Below are positions 61,319 through 64,000 of a DNA stretch of 64,000 nt, one piece after another (positions within the stretch are counted from its first letter, which is position 1; every line of letters begins with the position of its first letter). Both the position numbers and the translations under genes were made by a program. The notes under the pieces were generated by a model. It did no database searches. It worked only from the letters and a program-made list of their open reading frames with translations, and was not told where the DNA came from. The stretch is from Methyloferula stellata AR4 (GTDB taxonomy: Bacteria; Pseudomonadota; Alphaproteobacteria; Rhizobiales; Beijerinckiaceae): positions 3,922,001 to 3,986,000 of the forward strand of contig NZ_ARWA01000001.1 of the NCBI RefSeq assembly GCF_000385335.1, read 5' to 3'.

Positions 61319-63358
61319 TCAGGCCCGGAAAGAGAAGGTCGCCGCGATCGGCGCTGCCTGCCTCAAGGCTTCCGCCGTCGGCCCCTTCTCCAGATTCCGC
61401 ACCGCGCCGAGCAAATCATTGAGCCGCGGATGGCCTTGCGACAGATCGAGATCGGCGCCGGGCTTTGCGACGGCCAGCGCATAGGTCACGGCCTCGGCCT
61501 CTGCCTGCGTACCACCGCCTTCCAGCGCCAGCATGAAAGCGAGCGAGGCCCAATGGTCGGCCAAGAGCGGTCGCGTCAAACGATAGAGATTGACGAAGCG
61601 CTTCAAGGCGCGTGCCGAGCGGCCTGCCAGCGGGGCGAGCGCTCCCAAAAGCCGGCCTTCTTCTTCGGACAAAGGCTGATCGAGCATGGACTTCCGCACG
61701 TCCCCGGAAAATGCCGGCAGGTTCGATTTGACCGTCAATTCGTCGCGGCTGCTTTTGCCGATGAGATGCAGGATGAAGGCTTCATGATCCTTAGCCGTCG
61801 CATCGATGCGCAGCGGCACCTGAACCCATTTTTCGAGATGCGCCTGCGTCCCGATTCCCGCATCAGCCAGCCGCTGCGGATCTATGGTGATTGCCGTGAC
61901 GAAGGCCGGATTGGCCAAAAGCCGGTGCGCCGCATCGAGGATCTCGCAGGCCCGCATCGGCGGCACGGCGTCAAGATTGTCGAGCGCGAAGAAAATGCGC
62001 CGCGGTGCATTGCGGGAAGCCTGTGCGCTTGACGGCTTTTGCGCGATCAGGGACGCGAGCGTCCCGACAAATTGCGATGCCTGGGATTTTTCACTGCTGC
62101 CATGGAAAGGCGATGCATCGGCCTGCACGGCGGCCTTGCCCGCATGCTGATCGGCCTCGGCATGCAAACGCGCCGCCCGTTCGACTTCGGCGTTGAGACC
62201 GTCGACGCGGCGGGTTTGATGCGCAAGAGAACTGTCCAACTCATGCCGCCGATTGTTCAGTTCCGTCTTCAGAAGCGTGATGCCCCGCAGGATCGGCTGA
62301 AGGAAACGAAAGGCGCGCCAGAGATTGGTCAAAACCGCCAGGCCCGCGCCGGCAAAGGCGAGCTTCCCGACGCCTGCGATCGTGCCCATGTTCGCTTCGA
62401 ACCAGGCTGCGACCGGCGCGCCTGTCGTATTGGCGCGCATCGGCGAAAGCCAAGCGGCCTGATGTGCGACGGCCCATTCAAATCCGACGCCGACCAAGGC
62501 CAAGATCAAAGCAATGACGAGAAGCCGCGTCTGGCCCTTGAAAGCCCAAACCGAGCGAAGCGCCATGGCGATCCGGCCGCCCGGACCTTGCGCGGTTGTA
62601 AGGCTCGAAACGAGGTCCTTGTAATTGAGGATCGGATCGCCGGAAAAGCCAAAAGCCTGGAGCCTGCTCGCAATGCGCGGCCGGTAGGTTCGGACATAGG
62701 CGTCGATCTGCGAACCGGGCGTCTCGTAAAGCAAGGCCTCGAACAAGCGGGCGCGGCGGGTTTCGACCTCGGTCAGATTGTCCCGCTCCAGATGCAGACG
62801 CCGCTGCGCCTGATCGAGCCGTTCGGCCGCCTCCGTCACGGCGGCATGCGGATCGCGCGCGGCACGCAAGGCTTCCGCGACGAGGTCCGGCGCGGCGCGG
62901 CCAAGACCGGCGCAAAGCGCGCCGGCGATCGCCACCATCGGCTCGCCGTCGAAATGCGCGGCATCGGCCTGCACGACCTGCACGCGGCCAAGATAAGGCG
63001 TCTCATTTTGAGCCGCCGCCCGCGCCGCCAAAGCCTCAACCGCGGCCCCAAGCCGCGCTAGGGTGAAGCTTTTGCCGGACCCGGCGCCGCCCAAAATGCC
63101 TATGCAAAGCGGCAATTCCACATTCTTATGGAGGCTCAGCTCGGCGAGCAGAGATAAAAGCGTCTCGACGCCGAGGGCATCCGGCCCATTGAGACCGTCG
63201 GCTGCGAAAATATTCCCATTGGCGGGCGTATGGGCTGATATTTGAACCGGTTCCGGAACGCTGACCGGCAGCCTTACCGGAAGAGCGGGCGCAATCGGCT
63301 CGGTCCGCCCAAAACCAGGAGAGACGGTGCCAAAATCACGCAATTGGGGATCGCTCAA
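61319..63358 (-). CDS. KAP-family membrane P-loop NTPase
   Basis: This 679-residue protein has Walker A GGAGSGKS (90-97) and Walker B IFFALDNLD near 460. Between them lie two membrane helices (about 283-305 and 325-347) and a coiled coil (about 365-410), an insertion pattern typical of KAP NTPases (Kidins220/ARMS and PifA group). The N-terminal part before the P-loop is proline-rich. The TTG at 63358 is preceded by GGAGA. KAP proteins act at the membrane in signalling or phage exclusion; the role here is unknown. Confidence 0.75.
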   Translation of the reverse strand: MSDPQLRDFGTVSPGFGRTEPIAPALPVRLPVSVPEPVQISAHTPANGNIFAADGLNGPDALGVETLLSLLAELSLHKNVELPLCIGILGGAGSGKSFTLARLGAAVEALAARAAAQNETPYLGRVQVVQADAAHFDGEPMVAIAGALCAGLGRAAPDLVAEALRAARDPHAAVTEAAERLDQAQRRLHLERDNLTEVETRRARLFEALLYETPGSQIDAYVRTYRPRIASRLQAFGFSGDPILNYKDLVSSLTTAQGPGGRIAMALRSVWAFKGQTRLLVIALILALVGVGFEWAVAHQAAWLSPMRANTTGAPVAAWFEANMGTIAGVGKLAFAGAGLAVLTNLWRAFRFLQPILRGITLLKTELNNRRHELDSSLAHQTRRVDGLNAEVERAARLHAEADQHAGKAAVQADASPFHGSSEKSQASQFVGTLASLIAQKPSSAQASRNAPRRIFFALDNLDAVPPMRACEILDAAHRLLANPAFVTAITIDPQRLADAGIGTQAHLEKWVQVPLRIDATAKDHEAFILHLIGKSSRDELTVKSNLPAFSGDVRKSMLDQPLSEEEGRLLGALAPLAGRSARALKRFVNLYRLTRPLLADHWASLAFMLALEGGGTQAEAEAVTYALAVAKPGADLDLSQGHPRLNDLLGAVRNLEKGPTAEALRQAAPIAATFSFRA

Positions 63359-63555
63359 ACGCCGTCTCCTTTTGAGAAGTTTTCTGAATGGCGGGGCTTA
63401 AAGTCTTTTCCGATCGGCGGCGAGTCGCAAGCCCTCTTGCCGGAAAGCGGCTGAAACCTCATTTCCACTTGTGCAAAGCATTGTGACTTTGCAAAGACCA
63501 GCAGGTGCGGCGGCCGTTGTCCGGCGCGATAAAATCGCCCGGAACGCGCCCTTTA

Positions 63556-63581
63556 CCGGAAAAACCGTTCAACTTTTCCGG
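63556..63581. repeat. Inverted repeat upstream of ettA
   Basis: CCGGAAAA pairs with TTTTCCGG across a ten-base loop, in the 280-base gap between the divergent NTPase and ettA. It resembles the dispersed CCGAAAA family. TGTTCTAGAACA (63586-63597) lies directly beside it. Confidence 0.4.
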
Positions 63582-63638
63582 GACATGTTCTAGAACAGCG
63601 CAAATTTCCTAAACAGACAGAGAGAGATATAGGCCCCG

Positions 63639-64000
63639 ATGGCGCGGCAGTTCATCTATCATATGCAAGGCCTGACGAAGACCTATCCGGGCGGCAAGAA
63701 AGTCCTTGATAACGTCAACCTGTCCTTCTATCCGGATGCCAAGATCGGCGTTCTCGGCGTCAACGGTGCCGGTAAATCGACGCTTTTGCGCATCATGGCC
63801 GGAATCGACAAGGAATTCACCGGCGAAGGCTTTGTTGCCGAGGGCGCCAAGGTCGGCTATCTGCCGCAGGAGCCGCCGCTCGACCCAACTCTCGACGTGC
63901 GCGGCAATGTCATGCTGGGTGTCGCCGCCAAGAAGGCGATCCTCGACCGCTACAATGATCTCGCCATGAATTATTCGGACGAGACCGCCGACGAGATGAC
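63639..64000 (+). CDS. ettA: Energy-dependent translational throttle protein EttA (partial)
   Basis: The first 120 codons of an ABC-F protein are present before the window ends. The visible part begins ARQFIYHMQGLTKTYPGGKKVL, has Walker A GVNGAGKS (40-47) and the typical EttA segment GYLPQEPPLDPTLDVRGNV. EttA binds the ribosomal E site and throttles elongation when energy is low. Intact members have about 555 residues with two ATPase domains; the rest is outside the window. Confidence 0.9.
   Translation, partial: MARQFIYHMQGLTKTYPGGKKVLDNVNLSFYPDAKIGVLGVNGAGKSTLLRIMAGIDKEFTGEGFVAEGAKVGYLPQEPPLDPTLDVRGNVMLGVAAKKAILDRYNDLAMNYSDETADEM

Noticed and set aside
46262-63597. GTTCTAGAAC palindrome present at both 46262 and 63587 as a shared operator
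   Set aside because: The short palindrome is common in related genomes beside dispersed repeats, and the two downstream genes (fdhB, ettA) have no shared control; chance or repeat debris is likelier.

Overview
The window looks like chromosomal DNA of an alphaproteobacterium of the order Hyphomicrobiales, probably near Beijerinckiaceae/Methylobacteriaceae. The evidence is the GC-rich sequence, a complete bacterial hopanoid locus, an HWE-type histidine kinase, an FDH1-type NAD-linked formate dehydrogenase (fused NuoE/NuoF beta subunit) and dispersed CCGAAAAGT palindromes of a kind seen in this order. No rRNA, tRNA, CRISPR array, prophage or insertion sequence was recognised.

Layout. 1-4.2 kb: remnant of an EamA transporter, a transglutaminase-like protein, a YbjQ-like protein, a ParDE/RelBE-type toxin-antitoxin pair and purH. 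4.4-11.2 kb: HWE histidine kinase, then gnd-zwf-pgl (oxidative pentose phosphate/Entner-Doudoroff entry) and a Na/Pi cotransporter. 11.2-25.3 kb: the most unusual block. A periplasmic caspase-like protein with ten paired-cysteine repeats is divergent from two FHA proteins, TssL(DotU)-OmpA, TssM(IcmF), TagF, PppA phosphatase and PpkA kinase. This is the envelope complex and threonine-phosphorylation control circuit of a type VI secretion system, but there is no sheath, tube, baseplate, spike or ClpV gene; both flanks are unrelated metabolic genes, so the locus appears complete as it stands. 25.6-26.5 kb: bfd and bfr (iron storage).

26.5-38.2 kb: hopanoid region: hpnN (RND exporter), ispH-hpnH on the plus strand, and the minus-strand operon hpnA-hpnC-hpnD-hpnE-shc-hpnG. 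Together these supply isoprenoid precursor, condense it to squalene, cyclise it to hopene, add and process the adenosyl side chain, and move hopanoids to the outer membrane. An MsbA-like ABC exporter is divergent from it. 40.4-46.2 kb: a second transglutaminase-like protein with short genes, a TauE/SafE permease, a GNAT acetyltransferase, hicAB, recF and an outer-membrane barrel.

46.4-57.6 kb: fdhB-fdhA followed by a molybdenum/tungsten cofactor island (mobA, a DUF2478 protein, a TusA-like protein, a MoeA-like protein, a MoeA-PBP fusion, mobB, moeA) that plausibly builds the bis-MGD cofactor of FdhA. 57.9-64.0 kb: a small membrane protein, a glutathione S-transferase, an oxalate/formate antiporter (which could feed formate to the dehydrogenase), a KAP-type membrane NTPase, and the start of ettA.

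All product names come from reading motifs by eye; no database search was run.
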